From positions 7,532,157 to 7,596,156 of the forward strand of contig OZ234503.1 in assembly GCA_965153455.1 (NCBI GenBank): a DNA stretch of 64,000 nt. The letters run 5' to 3'. Both the position numbers and the translations under genes were made by a program. Below the pieces are notes generated by a model, which was not told the DNA's origin, made no database searches, and saw nothing but the letters and a program-made list of their open reading frames with translations. The DNA comes from Sphagnum compactum (lineage: Eukaryota; Bryophyta; Sphagnopsida; Sphagnales). This document shows positions 47,315 through 60,080 of the stretch, piece after piece (the stretch's first letter is position 1; the number at the start of each line of letters is the position of its first letter).

Positions 47315-47480
47315 GAAAGTACTGGTGGTATAGCCCATTGTGGGATCCTGAGACCTCAGAAAAAAAAGGTTCTGGGTTCAAACCCAGTGGCGTGCAGGCG
47401 AAACTCCTGCCCAGCCAGCCCCTCTGCCATTGAGCTTGACTTTGGGGGGGGGGGGGGGGTTTCTGCCCAACATCTTGTCA
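47315..47480 (+). mobile_element. Possible tRNA-derived SINE fragment
   Basis: TATAGCCCATTGTGGG at about 47331 resembles an RNA polymerase III A box, and GGTTCAAACC at about 47370 matches the B box exactly, with the spacing usual for tRNA-derived SINEs. A 16-base G run follows at 47444-47459. The sequence does not fold as a full tRNA. The 3' end and target duplications were not found. Confidence 0.4.
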
Positions 47481-47531
47481 GGTTGGGTCTGCTATTGTGT
47501 GCTTCAAAAGAAAAGAAAAGGAAAAAGAAAA

Positions 47532-47555
47532 CCACCATGGATGGAACCATGGTGG
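47532..47555. repeat. Short perfect hairpin with CCATGG arms
   Basis: CCACCATGG and CCATGGTGG flank a 6-base loop. More CCATGGATG and GGATGGGAAC words follow, so this is a local cluster of CATGG repeats. No function is assigned. Confidence 0.6.
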
Positions 47556-47657
47556 ATGGGAACCTTCCTTCCATGGATGAACATCATCTCATTAGTCACA
47601 AGTGGGGTTCACTTGTGGAATGGACCCTGTAGGGTGGAACATGGCAAGCCCAGTTCA

Positions 47658-47745
47658 CACTAGTGGTTTGCTGGTTCACTCTAAAGGTTTGCTGTGCTAT
47701 GTATTTGACCCAGCACCAGCCAGAGTGAACTAGCACCCACTAGTG
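47658..47745. mobile_element. Small hairpin MITE with CACTA-like ends
   Basis: The left end starts CACTAGTGG and runs to GGTTCACTCT. The right end is AGAGTGAACTAGCACCCACT followed by AGTG, its reverse complement with a few differences. Ends that start CACTA are typical of the CACTA (CMC) superfamily. A clear 3-bp target duplication was not seen. The same end sequence recurs at 52261, 53173, 54737 and 54836. Confidence 0.5.
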
Positions 47746-47759
47746 CATCCATCCACTGG

Positions 47760-50700
47760 ATGTACATATTATGACTCACGGTCATGCCACACTACAGGCA
47801 TAGGTCGTGAGTGACATGGAGGTGGCCTATATCACTAGTAAGAGAAATAGTCTTTTGCAACTTGTCTTATGTAATTACATGTGTTGTATGCAACTAAAAA
47901 ATAGTAGAAATCATTTTAGGGTTAGGCGTGTATTATTCTTGGTCATCACACAAATGGTAGATATCCGAAGGAAAAAAAAATGGTGAAGTTGGTAGGGTCA
48001 TTTTTTATTTATTAGATAAGAGACAATTTTGGAATGCCTCATGGCAAAAAATGTAGATGAGTTGGTCACAAAGTTGAAGTGACCATACAAGGGAAAGGCT
48101 AGATTTGTGGATTTTCTTAGAAGTGTTGTCATGAAATATTATAAATTTTGGGTTTACTTGAGTGTTGGGTGGTTCCTTTAATTTTCAATAGTTGGTTTTT
48201 CATGACTTTTCCATTTTTAAAAAATCGACCAGGTTTGGGTTTGGATTTTTCTTTTTTCAAAATTTAAAAATCGTTGGGTACAAGGGTTTGGTAATGTTGA
48301 ATGGTGGTTTTTTGGGTTGATGTTTTGAGAGAAAATCGACCAACTAGGTATATGTGGTGGTTTTGAGTCAAAGAACTTAAATTGTCTACAATTTGCCAGT
48401 TATTATAACATCCCATGGTTGGTTATTCAAAATTTGCATTACACACTACATTACACATCAAAGCCTCCATACAACAAACTTTCTTTCAATTAATTCTCAA
48501 GGAACAACTCACATTGAACATTCATATTACAAATCCAAAATGGTAGGTTGTTTCGCAATTCTTTAAAGGATTACAAATATCCCAAACAAATGCACATTAT
48601 AATCAAGAGGGAAGAAGGAACATAAAGCCTAAGGAATACAAACGCCCCCAACAAATGTATATTGCAATTTAGAAAGAAAAAGGAACATAAAAAAGAATCA
48701 CAAAAATTTAAGAAATTTTTCATTCAATTTCATTTTCAAATTTTGCATCAAGCTTTTTTTTGTCAATTTTGATTTAAATGGGCATGCACCCACGAGGTCA
48801 AAAAGCTTATACCACCCAACTTGTAAATCACATGGCCAATTTTTGTCAACAGAATTAGTTGGTCAAAGTGATCAATTTGCAATCAACACCTACAAAGTGC
48901 AATGAGGATTCTTATGATTGAAAAAAATAAATTCATATGAATTTTGCTAGTTAAAATTTCAAAAATTTCTCACACCAATATAATCACAATTGGAAACCCT
49001 TTCTCTTCTTTACACCATTAGGACAATGGATAATGCACACTTGCATTTGCACTTGTCTACATCAACATGATATACTAGATTATGGAACCAAATAGGTTCA
49101 ATAGGTTTTGGTGGTAGAAAAACTTTGATCACAAACAACATGATATCATTCAAGAACTATTCTACGCCTCATGGTCTTTTAAGAATGGATTTGCAATAAA
49201 AGAAAAATCTGGATATGACACTTGGGGTTAAATTACTTCACTTATTTAGTGATAACTACTCAAAAGAACTTTAGGGATAAGCATTTCCCTCTTCTATATA
49301 CCTTTTTAAATTACCTTCAAAATAAACTTGTGTGGTCATACTCCACATGTTTCTTCTTGATTGTTTAACATTAACGTTATGCTAACAATGAAACATTTTT
49401 GACACCTTATTCATAAGGCCAAAACCTTTAGTTGGTCACTTCATTGTGGCAAATTATGCCTCACATGATTTGATCATATTCAAATCAACTTGTTAATTTA
49501 ATATTATTCACTTTTAAGAAAGTTTAAATGGTCAAACTTTTGTGGTGAGGTTTTCAAATTTTAAATTGTTTCAAAGTTCAAATTCACCCAAAACAAATTA
49601 GATGCAATCTTTAATTGTACCATATATTTTGATTCATGAACATTAATGAATAAAAAATTATCATATTTTGATGTATGATAACTTAGACCACCTTAAATCT
49701 AAACACATTAATATCATTCATTTTGTATCCATGTTGATTTTGCAACATGCCTAATAAATATGAAAAGAAAGGAATACAAATGGTTGTTGTGACAATTTTT
49801 TTGGCACACCTTAAAAAATTGAAGCCTTCTCAAACTTTTAGAAGTACTGAGCATGCATGATAAGGTCATGACCATTTATTTTAGGGTGCTATCATTTTGC
49901 ACTATTGGTCATAATGATATTATTGTTACCATATCTTGTAAAGGCCTTGGGAACAACAAACACCTAACTAGTGCTTGGTCCAAGTTGCATGTTTACATTA
50001 GCATTTGAAGTTGTTGATTCTTTGAAAGCGAAAACTAAAGGAATTGAAATCATGTGAAACAAATATAGGAATTATGAGAGAAGTAGTAAAGGAAGACTCG
50101 CAAGTTGAAAAAAGAGAAAAGAAAAGGGTAGATTGCACATTAACCCATATGAAAAGTGACATGGTGAAAAGCTTGCAATTAATGCCAACAACTAATAAAC
50201 AGTACCAAGCATTAATAAAAGTCAACCAAAAAAAAACTTGTATTGCATAAAAAATTAAACACCTTGAGATTGATATAGGAAGAGAGGAAAATTTAGAAAC
50301 AAAGAAAAAAGAAACACAAGATGCAAGATGATTAGAAACAAGAAAAAAAATTTGCCCATTGAAAAGGCTCTCACTTTGTTTAGTTCAAATTTTGATGCAT
50401 TTGCCATAATGGAATAAAGGTGTAAAATGAAGTGGTAATTTCAAGAATCTTCCTTTTGAGGTCACATTCAAGAACAAATGAAAGGAAAAGAAATTTGGTG
50501 ATGCACTTATCAAGTTCAATCCATCTTTCTCCGTTGCATTTAGTCATGGAAAGCTAAAAAAATCTTTGAGTCTTGCCACAAAACACGAGGTGAGTTTAAA
50601 ATATTTAGGATTCCCTAAGGTGGAACCAATGGTTATTCTTTGATGAAATGACTAAGTTTCATTGGTGACATGCAAATATAACTTATCCAAAAACCATAAA

Positions 50701-52255
50701 AATTCAACGTTGGATTACAAAATTGCCCAACATTGGTTGATTCCAACTAGGTTCAATGTCCCTAAAATAGCCTTGGGTTCATGGTTTGTGGGTCAAGATA
50801 ATATCTTGGGATTTGTGTACACTTCAACAAGTGTGGGAGAAGGCAAAGGAGGTGAGTCCCAAGCATTCCCAAATGGACATTTTGAGAATTGAAATCCCAA
50901 AGTGTCTTGAATCTTGGGACAAAAAGTGTAGACCTTGCCAAATCAACCTTCTTTATACCTTTAAGAGGTTTCAAAACATAGTTATTGGATGTGGGCTTAC
51001 ATTTTGCATTTAAAGATTTGAAGTTGAACTTACAACCAAAAGAAAGGTTGAAAATCAAATTAATAGTTTGACTTTCAACCATTAAAACTTAAGAAAAAAA
51101 TCGAAAGAACTATAATTAAAATGTGCAATACGGAGTTGGAAATATGTTTTCAAATGTAACTTCATTCATTGGAACTTTTTAATTATAACTTCTATGCATG
51201 AATTTCGAACTTGCAAAATAATAGGATTCATAACCTAATAGTTTTTGGTAGCCCCACAAATTAAAACCATTTCAACATAATCCTGATCACCAATTATAGA
51301 ATTTACTATAACAGGAAAAATGTTGTGGAACCTTTCAAAAGTTGGGCCATGTGAGTTAAGTGAATTTAGATTATCCATGATTAGGTCCTATCATCACTTG
51401 ACTTGAACTCATACTAATCAACTTGTTATTTGGTTTGTGCATTTTAGCTTGCTCATGAACGAACTCACATTAGCATCCTCCTCCTAGTACCATCTTCAAT
51501 CTCCCATACATCCCTTAGTTTGCAAATGTGTAGAACTAGAGAATGTGCTGTAAAGTTGCATTTGAATACAACACGAGGAATCGACAAAATACTTACCCCA
51601 ATACCATTTGCTAAGTTTAAAGATGTGTCATTGAACGTAAGTAATCCTCTCACACACACTTTGCTCTAATATGGGAATTACAAAGGTATATCAAATATCT
51701 TTTTCACTAATCACCATTATCTAAGATTTTGCCTTCTATACCATTGCTGAATGTGGCATGACATTTAGTTGTGGATGAACCTTTTTTAAGACAAAAATCG
51801 ATTTCAATCTCGATAACCCATTATGTAAGAAGTAGGTCCTATATATATATAGGTAGATAGATAAGAAAACATGTAAATACTATGTAAGTAGATGATTAAT
51901 TACATATAATAAAGGACGTCGGGATGAAATGAAGCTTTCCATCTATCCATCTGTCCGTCATTCGTCCCGTCATCCATCCAAACAGAACAAATATAATACA
52001 AAAGTGAAAAAGAAACATATTATTTTTATTATACAAAATAATAATAAAAACAAAAAACACATAAAAATAAAAAATAAAAAAGATAAAAGTTTAAAAAAAA
52101 AACTAAAACATGAACCAAACATTGTTGAAATAACACACCTGTGCATTAGGCACGGGGTTCAAACTAGTACACAAGTAAGTAAAACGACAATTGAGTTCAT
52201 GATCATGGTTAGCTTGGAACTGGAACTCAACAAATTGTTTGGTAATCACTTACCT
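47760..52255. other. AT-rich intergenic DNA with no supported gene
   Basis: About 4.5 kb. Open frames are short, AT-driven and lack recognisable domains. I could not pair long terminal repeats or inverted ends here. The stretch at 50.0-51.0 kb has slightly longer plus-strand frames, but nothing that reads as a known protein. Confidence 0.45.
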
Positions 52256-52260
52256 TCTTT

Positions 52261-53199
52261 CATGGTGCATTGGTGAGTGCTGGTTCAGTCTAAGTACTAG
52301 GAGTGAGTTGCTGCTCTGTTAGCCCGTAATGGGTTCGACCAGGGCCTATTCCAAAGCATATCTGATTCTGCCCTCACTATTGATTGCTTCACATCTGTGG
52401 TTCACATTCCGAGTATAACTGGCCATACCTGCATGTCCCATCTCGGAAAAAGCCTAAAGAAGTGCCTCATCGAGGACACACGAGGATGGCCCCCTCCCCA
52501 CCCCCCAACTAGTTACATAATTGTTATTAATTTGGGGTCGGAGGAATCATGAACAGACTAGGGTGCATTCCGAGTTGTTGCAAGCCCCTCGTTGAGTCTA
52601 TCATGTGTAAGGTAACACCCCCCGGAGTGAGGGTTTTCTTCACGTAATCACCTTCCCAAGGCGAATCTGAGGGGGCACTTGCTTCGGAAGCACCCTGCTC
52701 GGAGGGCAGTACCCACGTGAACATTTGTCAAATTTTTTTTTGTTTTTTTCTGTGTGTTACCCACTACGTATTATGGAAAAAACTTAAAATTTTTCAAGAT
52801 AGGTAAAAGCCCTGAATGCACTTTGGAATGGGCCTTTCCTTGGTGTCATTCCCAGTTCTAGCAATCTCTTGGGTGAGCTGATTACGGACCTAGAATGCAC
52901 ACTTCAGAGTGGGCCATCCTCAATGCCATTCCGTATCCTGGCAAATTACCCCTTCATGAGCTCCATATGGACATTAGAATGCACTGTAGAGTGGGACTGT
53001 CGTAATGGCCATTCCGTATCCTCGTAAGCCCCTTGGCAAGTCCATTATAGACTCGGAATGTGCAACGATTGTTTTCTCTCTCTAGGTTTGAGCATAAGTT
53101 TGAGCACAAGTTTTAGGGTGATGTATCTGAGAGTCCTTGAGATGAGTATTTTCCCCTCAAAAAGAGGCACAATGAACCAGCACCCACCAATGCACCATG
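52261..53199. mobile_element. Nonautonomous DNA transposon candidate with 27-bp TIRs
   Basis: The left end (52261-52287) starts CATGGTGCATTGGTGAGTGC and the right end (53173-53199) is its reverse complement with one mismatch in 27. The inside is noncoding and contains a tandem array of about 80-bp units. No transposase is present. Short flanking words do not give a certain target duplication. Confidence 0.6.
52813..53062. repeat. Tandem array of about 80-bp units
   Basis: Three units start at GAATGCAC (52813, 52892, 52977) and the next boundary is GAATGTGC at 53055. Each contains GTGGG(C/A)C, CCATTCCGTATCC-like and AAGCCCCTTGGCAAG-like words. A partial unit lies at about 52562-52606. The array is inside the TIR element. 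Confidence 0.75.
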
Positions 53200-54858
53200 T
53201 AAGATGGATGATGTGTGGATAGGAAAAACTTTGGACGGATTTTGAACGTGCCTAAGACCTAGACTCAACAAGTCTATAGAAACCCGGACTCGGCTTTGGA
53301 ATTGAACTTGGAGGGTTTACATGGGGTTAGACCCATGATAGAACCAAACCCAACAGGTCTTAAAAAGGCATTTTTACAAGGTCCGGGTCATAGTGTTAGG
53401 TAAATGCTAGGGTCCTAGGTTTAAATAGGGTTTAGGTCTTCTAGGTTCTAGGGACCTAGGTCTGAGTTCTAGGATTTTAGGTTTTAGGGTCTTATGTCCC
53501 GATGTGTGAGAGGAAAGGCACATAATAACACCAGCAGATGGATGTAGGACAATGTCCCTTTGACAACATTGGTGCCGGTTCACCAGCCCGGCCCCATAGT
53601 TGGTGTTGTGGAGGAAGGGCCCTATAATGTGGTGCCGCTAGGAAGCAATTGGGGCCGAGTCTTAGAACATGCCCAAGAGCAACAACCCTCTATCAGTATT
53701 TAGCACATCCAGTGTGCACAGTTTAGTTTCTCCCCCCAATCCCCACCCAGTGTTTCTTTCACTGCCAAATTTTGACCTGAAAAATATGTTTTCGAACTAT
53801 ACAAAGGATATTTTTCATGGAGAAAATGATCCAAATTCGTCAGATTATGAAGAATTATTTTTTCAAATTCTCCCAGATTTTTATGATAAGTTCCAGCAGG
53901 TAGGTAGCCAAGAATATAAAAGGATTGTGTTTTTTTCTTGGCTACTTTCATATCTGTTATATAACCAAATTTGGCTAAATTATTTTTCTGAATGATCGTC
54001 ACTTTGGCTACATCACAAAATCCTTAAAAAAGAGCCATGTCCCCCCATCCATCTGAGAGAGAGTCATTTCCTGGCGCTCTAAGAGGGCCCTGATAACATG
54101 TGCATTTTTCCAAACCCCAAGCACCACCACCAATTTTTCCAAACTCAATGTTTCCAATTATTTTATTTATTATGAATAAGCATCATAAAAATAGGTAACA
54201 TCTAGATTGATAAATAATAAATAATAAATAGATTAATCTAGATTCCCACATACATCCCCACAAAAAAGCAAATTAAGAAAGGTTTATGATCAAGAGAACT
54301 CTCCTCCCATTCTCTTTTTGTCCTTGGACTCAAGCAAGCAAACAATTGTAGAAAATACCCAGGACATTATTGTATTGTGGAATGAGCTTGCTACGGCCTG
54401 TTTCCAATCACGGACATTGCTGATAGGTGATAATGGGTTCTTCCAGGGGCCTGTTCCAGAGTTTTCCCCCACCGTAGATTCACATCTCAAGTGTGTTCTC
54501 CACCTTGGATTCACATTACGAGTGAAACTGATGACCCTACCGTTAGTAAAATGGGGAGATGGCTGGCCTTTCCACCTCGGAAAACGCTTGAAAAATAAAG
54601 TGTCTGAATAGGACACCCAATCGTTACGGAAACTGAAACACGTTTTTTATGTGAGTAGATTGTTGTCCACTTTTCTTGTGTGGAAATTTGTTTGTATCCT
54701 TTTACGAATTATGTGACTCGACGTCACACCCACTTGTGCACCATTTTATTGAAAACCCATGAAATCCACAACTAAGTTACCAAGGTTAAGTTACCAAGAT
54801 GTATCCTATCCACACATCATCATCCATCCGGTATGGTGCCCTAGTAGGTGCTTGTTCA
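53173..54858. mobile_element. Second TIR element candidate sharing an end with the first
   Basis: The sequence 53173-53223 (TGAACCAGCACCCACCAATG to GTGTGGATAGG) is the reverse complement, with a 3-base gap and a few changes, of 54805-54858. This matches over about 50 bases, longer than the 27-bp pair of the neighbouring element. The inside is noncoding, and its segment 54430-54620 resembles 52330-52480 in the neighbour. A further end copy at about 54737 forms a short hairpin with 54836. These are nested or composite copies of one family. Confidence 0.5.
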
Positions 54859-57240
54859 CTCTGGCCCCACTTTGATCATGTGGTACCATGGTGTCGGACA
54901 TGACAAGGTTATATATACCCTTGTTTAATCGACTTGGGTTTCGCATTGGTCTGCACTACTACCAGTGACAATGAAGCGATGAAAGAAATGAGTTTATAAG
55001 GTACCTCAAAAAACCACGTAAGGTAAGGTGCAAGACATGACATGAGCAAAGGTTTTCAAGATGTCCACGGCTGTTTTTGAAGGGAATCTTATGGGGTTTG
55101 CCCCCAAAGCCCAAGCCAGTATTCCCCTGTCATGGGACCCTCGAACAAGGAATATTCTATTTGAAACCCCAAGCTCTTCAGGCCCATTCATTTCATGGCC
55201 TCTTTGGGACATAGTGGCTTCGGGTCCTCATCATGGGTGTCATGGGGTTGGGAGAAAATGGCCTCAAGGTATCATGGTATCTTGGGGGTTGGATGTGGCA
55301 ATCTCCCCCCTCCCCACCCCCGCCCTCCCCTCCCCTCCAACAGGATAAGAGAGGGTATGGAACATGTGCACCAAAGACTCTTAAGTCAAAAAACTTTATT
55401 GTTGCATACCCCAAGCCATAATCAAATTTCATAATGTTACCATGCTTTCATGGATGACCATTGTGGATGTATTATTTCATACATGTATAAATACAGAATA
55501 AAATTATATGTTTTGTTCCCAATTCTTGTTCCCATTGACCCCAGATTACCAAAGGCCCAAGACAAAACCATGCAAGGTGTCGGACATGACATTAACAAAA
55601 TTTGTAAGATGTCCAGGCCCGTGTCCGAGCGTGAGATAGTCAAACAAAACCCAAATGGTGGTTACGAAGAAAATCAAATACCCGCACCATCCAACATTTG
55701 TAGATGGGTTGTTTATGATGCATGCATCCATCCATCCATCCATCCATCCATCCGCAGTTTTCATCTGGACTAGGTTCCCAGGTTTCAAGTAAGTGCATGC
55801 ACCTTGTTTGTTTGTGTTTGCTTGGTTGACAAAATTCTGATCAAGCTTTTGAAAAAAAAAAGGAAGGAAAATTATGTATTTCCCTTAAGAGTTAAAAAGT
55901 CAAGAGACCATTGCAATCTCTCACTTGACAAATTTTTTCCTTTATTTATTTATTTATTTTTGCAGGAATTGTGACAAATTATGTGAACTTGATAACTTCT
56001 CAAAATCCAAGTGCAAAAGAGACTCAATTTTGTCTTTTTCTACCCTTTTGCTAAGGACAACCACCACCACAGCTTTCCAAGCTGAGAAAGTGTGTGAACT
56101 CCATTCACACTCACCATGTCATACATGCAGGGTACGGTAAACCCTAAATACCCTAGCATGGCACCCACTAGGATATTGGCCTTTGCCTACCAAGGCCCTT
56201 AGGATATTGTGTTTAAATTTATTATAGAGTATAGTAGTAGCTTAAGGGATTTTGGCCCCTACTAGGTAATAATAGGTCTATTTTTATATGAGGATTTTTG
56301 TAAGATGATATTTTGGCTTGTGTTGAAACTTGAGATTAGTTCTAGAGTTACAATATCTTGAAGGATTTTTGGTTTCTTTAGGAGGATTTTTTTTTGAAGA
56401 TTAGGTATTATTTTTGCATGGTGAAATATTTGAATTTTCCATAATTCTTCTTTTGCCTTAAGATGCTTTTTAAAAATGTAAATGGTAAAGGCCACAATGT
56501 GACACACGCCTTGTTATACCCTGTGAGAACCGAGGGTGGAATCGAGGTTACTATGCCTCACCCGCAAGGATAGCAACCTGTGTTATGCAGGTATATCAAT
56601 TATGGGGACTAGGTAACCAGCGACGAGGGTGCCGGTTATGGCCTTTTGCAGGTTGAAGGTTACGGGTTTTAACTTGTGACTTGATAGCCAATCAGAGCGT
56701 CAAGAATCTCCTTAGGGATGATTGTTTTATGCTAATGCCAATGAGACCTAAGGTAACCATGCCCGGAAATCAATTTTATATATGCCCACCAAGGTAAGCG
56801 CTATAACTTTGGGCACTTCAAAGGGGCCTTTATAATGTTATAATATAGGTACGTCCTTAGGGACTAGATAGGTGGCACTAATCTACCCTTTCAGAAGGGT
56901 GTGAATCTAATTTTTTATTCATCCAAGGGGCAGGTTTTTGCATCCATATTAGGACATTCATCCAGGGGTTCGGTGGTGCATGAAGTGGGAAATCAAGTTT
57001 TATCATGTTTTGAATAGTTCTTAGAGGAGATCCATTAGAGGAGAAGTCTTCCCAAGTGTACCACACATTCCTCCTTTGGAATTCTTTAAGACAACAAAGG
57101 AAAAATAAAATAAAAATAAATGCATTACATTAGGGGAAATGGAAAAAAAAAATTTAAAACGTAGCCCCGATTTCCTTAGGTAGCCCCGTATTTAGTTATT
57201 CAAAATTATATACCGACTTGGGCTTGGTGTTGCTTCGCAC
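54859..57240. other. Repeat-derived intergenic DNA
   Basis: No gene is supported. Two related stretches at about 55025-55080 and 55575-55630 share GACATGACAT and AAGATGTCCA(C/G)GGC and are direct repeats about 540 bp apart. A CATC microsatellite lies at 55725-55753. The GC-richer stretch at 56510-56880 stands out in composition but shows no coding frame. Confidence 0.45.
55725..55753. repeat. CATC tetranucleotide microsatellite
   Basis: Six to seven perfect ATCC units preceded by GCATGCATG. Length variation is expected. Confidence 0.9.
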
Positions 57241-59330
57241 ATCTAGTGATGAGATGATAGGTTGAAATATTCATATATTAAAAAATTTAAAAAATTAGTT
57301 ACCATACATTGGTAGTCCATAATCTTATAGGTTGTCCATGAAATCATTTCCACTTTCATTAATTTTAAGACATGAAACATTAACCTTTTTAGCATCCTCT
57401 TGTCCCTTGACATCCTACTTTGCACCCTCGTTGTTACCAATGTTTTATTACTTGTCAAAAAACTCAACCTTCTTAACATGGGTGGTATATATTACATATG
57501 CTCATTGTTAAAAAACCATTCAACTTAGTAATCTGAGAGGGGCACTTGGATAAACATGTTTTTGTAATTTTTATTGCAACATGACATTCGTTAGGTTTCA
57601 TGTCAATATATGTACATTTGATTATTATTATTCATTCAATCCCATCATGTCTTAAGGTGGAAATTATGGGTCACCTATTAATTACTGCCCCACACCTTTG
57701 GTGAATATTCACAAAAGTGATAACAATGTGAAACATGTTATTGTTATGCTTTTGATATAGAACAATGCATACATATGTCCCTTTCATATTGCGATGATGT
57801 GCATTGCATGTCACAATCTTTTACCCATTAATTTTGGCAACTCAATTTACAATTAATCATGGCTATAAATTGAAGTTTTTGTGTTTATTCTTTTGTCTTG
57901 TTCATCATCAAGGGAAATTTTCGTTTTATTAAAAAATGATAGCTATAATATGGTTGATTGAATGAAGAAATGTGGATGCAAGATTGGATGCAAGATTACA
58001 AATTAATAACTCAAGTGACAATATGATTGATTAAGTGAGAAACAATACATGTGATGATGTTTTCAATTGAATGGAACAATGTATGACAAAGTGAAGATGT
58101 GATTGTTTGATGAAATAATACGATTGGATCATATGGTAACTTACATAATTAATAATTCAATTAGTGATGTGATTGATTAAATGAAGCAATACATGACTAA
58201 GTAAGGATGTGATTGTTACAATAAAACAACATGTGATATGATTTGCACTATGATTATATTTAAATAAAACAATATATATCAAGAATGTGTACAATCACAA
58301 AAACACTTTTTTTTTTTGGGTATTTGCAAAAAATACACATAAATTATTCAAAAATTTGATCACATTATGGGTTTTGCCAACCTTAATCCCAATGCATCAC
58401 AAATATCCTAGCAACCTTTCACATGATATGTCAAAATAAAATCCAACTTTGAGGAAGCATGGTGTCATCTAATGAACATGAAAACATTTTGAGAAACGTT
58501 CAAAACAATTAACAATTTTTTTTGCCCAATCAATTTATTTATCTCAAAGAAGAATTTGACTTAAACGTCCTTTTTAAAATTCATATCAAATGACATCAAC
58601 AAACCTAAACATCATTAAATGGCCACTCCAAATGTCCAATTCCAATGTTGAACATAAACCTCAAAATGTTTAATGCACAAAATCATCTAAAATTTACAAT
58701 TTTTTTGGGAAGAATAAATGTTCCAAGATATGTTTGGTTTTAGAACTTGTAATCAATTAAAATTTTTATAGGAAGACTTTTTCTTGATTAAATTTTGGTG
58801 TTGAAAATATTCATTTCCAACTTGAAAAGAACATGGGGCAACAACTATGAACTATGAACATCTATGAGCCTGTGGTGTTTTTTGGTGGCAAAGTTTTGCT
58901 ATTTTTGTGTGAATTTTCTAGTGAGAAAAAAATTCAATGCAAAATGTGTTTTATCACTGAAAATTTATTGCTTCCACAAAGAAGAGAAAATACAACAAAA
59001 CATTGGTATGAACACATCAAAAAAAAAAAACCATTTTTGAAAAAAAATTTGAAAAATTTGAAAAAAAAATCACAAAAACTTAAATTCGATAGTGTTCCTC
59101 ACAAGGACAAAGACATTGAATTTGATGATACGAAAAAGCAAATATGAAAAGGTTAATGGTGTGAAATTGTCAAGTTGGACACCATACAATAGATTATGCA
59201 AAATCTCCCTCATACTAGCTCCCATATATTTCATCATTGGAATTTGCAAGGGCAAAGCCCAGGCATCCAACATGAGTTATTGATAGAGTGAGTGGCTATG
59301 TTGTTATCAAAGGCTATTAAAGTTCTCCAC
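57241..59330. other. AT-rich intergenic DNA with degenerate tandem units
   Basis: No recognised gene. At about 57950-58260 there are three to four diverged copies of a unit containing GATGTGATTG and AATACATGACTAAGT. The Lys-rich open frame at 58854-59147 (97 residues) has no recognisable domain and owes much of its composition to A runs. Confidence 0.45.
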
Positions 59331-59336
59331 TCTGCA

Positions 59337-59528
59337 CTAGTAACAATCCTTTACTTGCTTTCTTTGGGCCCGAAGGGTGGGGCTGGCAAGTTGGGGGATG
59401 TACCTTGATGCCAAATCTTGTTGTTGGCTTATCTTGGTTGAGCAATTTAGTCCATGTACTTCCTCAAAAAGCTTATATGGTGACTTACCCATTGATAAAT
59501 GTGGAGATATATAGAGTACTAGCCACAA
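59337..59528 (-). pseudogene. Possible retroelement polyprotein fragment
   Basis: The 63-residue frame contains SPHLSMGKSPYKLFEEVHG, which resembles the end of a retroelement integrase core (a His, then TGxSPxEL-like, then a short basic tail). The catalytic triad region is not present. The match is short and could be chance. No other pol domain is nearby. Confidence 0.3.
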
Positions 59529-59826
59529 TTAGGGTAGACAAGACCGCTTGTACAAAGATTGATGTGGTTTGAATGTTTTGCAAAATCATTGATCACATAG
59601 AAAGAGCTTAAACATAAGGACCAGAACTGGTGTGATGTGACAAGAGAGCTTAGCTACACTGAATTATTTTCCTACCACTACTGTTTCAATCTATGGCTTG
59701 GTAATTTGTAGGAATGCTCCTCACCATTTGAGATAACAAAAGGGGTTTAGTTTGTTTCGGTTTCACAACTCTCATTTTAGATTTGTATGCAAAATACTTG
59801 TCATTGCTATGGCAGTAAGGTAGTCA

Positions 59827-60080
59827 ATGCTCTTGGAAATGTAACTTAAACCCATTGCCTCAAAACAGCAGCAGTTCATGAAGAGATTTGAACTTCTCCT
59901 ACTGCTGTTGGATTGCAACTTTACCCCTTGCAAATTCATTAAGAAAGAAATGTCTCTTACTGCTCTTGGAAATGTAACTTCACCCATTGCCTGAAACAGC
60001 AGCAATCCGTGAAGAAAACTTTTACTGCTCTTGGGATTGCAACTTCACCCATTGCCTCAAACAGTAGCAATTCGTGAAGC
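59827..60080. repeat. Tandem repeat of about 60-70 bp, four units
   Basis: Units at about 59827-59880, 59901-59943 (degraded), 59961-60015 and 60026-60079 share CTCTTGG(A/G)A(A/T)TG(T/C)AACTT, CACCCATTGCCT and AACAGCAGCA. On the minus strand this gives open frames with repeated EAMG words, which I do not treat as genes. Confidence 0.8.

Noticed and set aside
47240-47663. Frames around the poly-G run
   Set aside because: They depend on the exact length of the G run and the CATGG repeats. There is no domain and codon use looks random.
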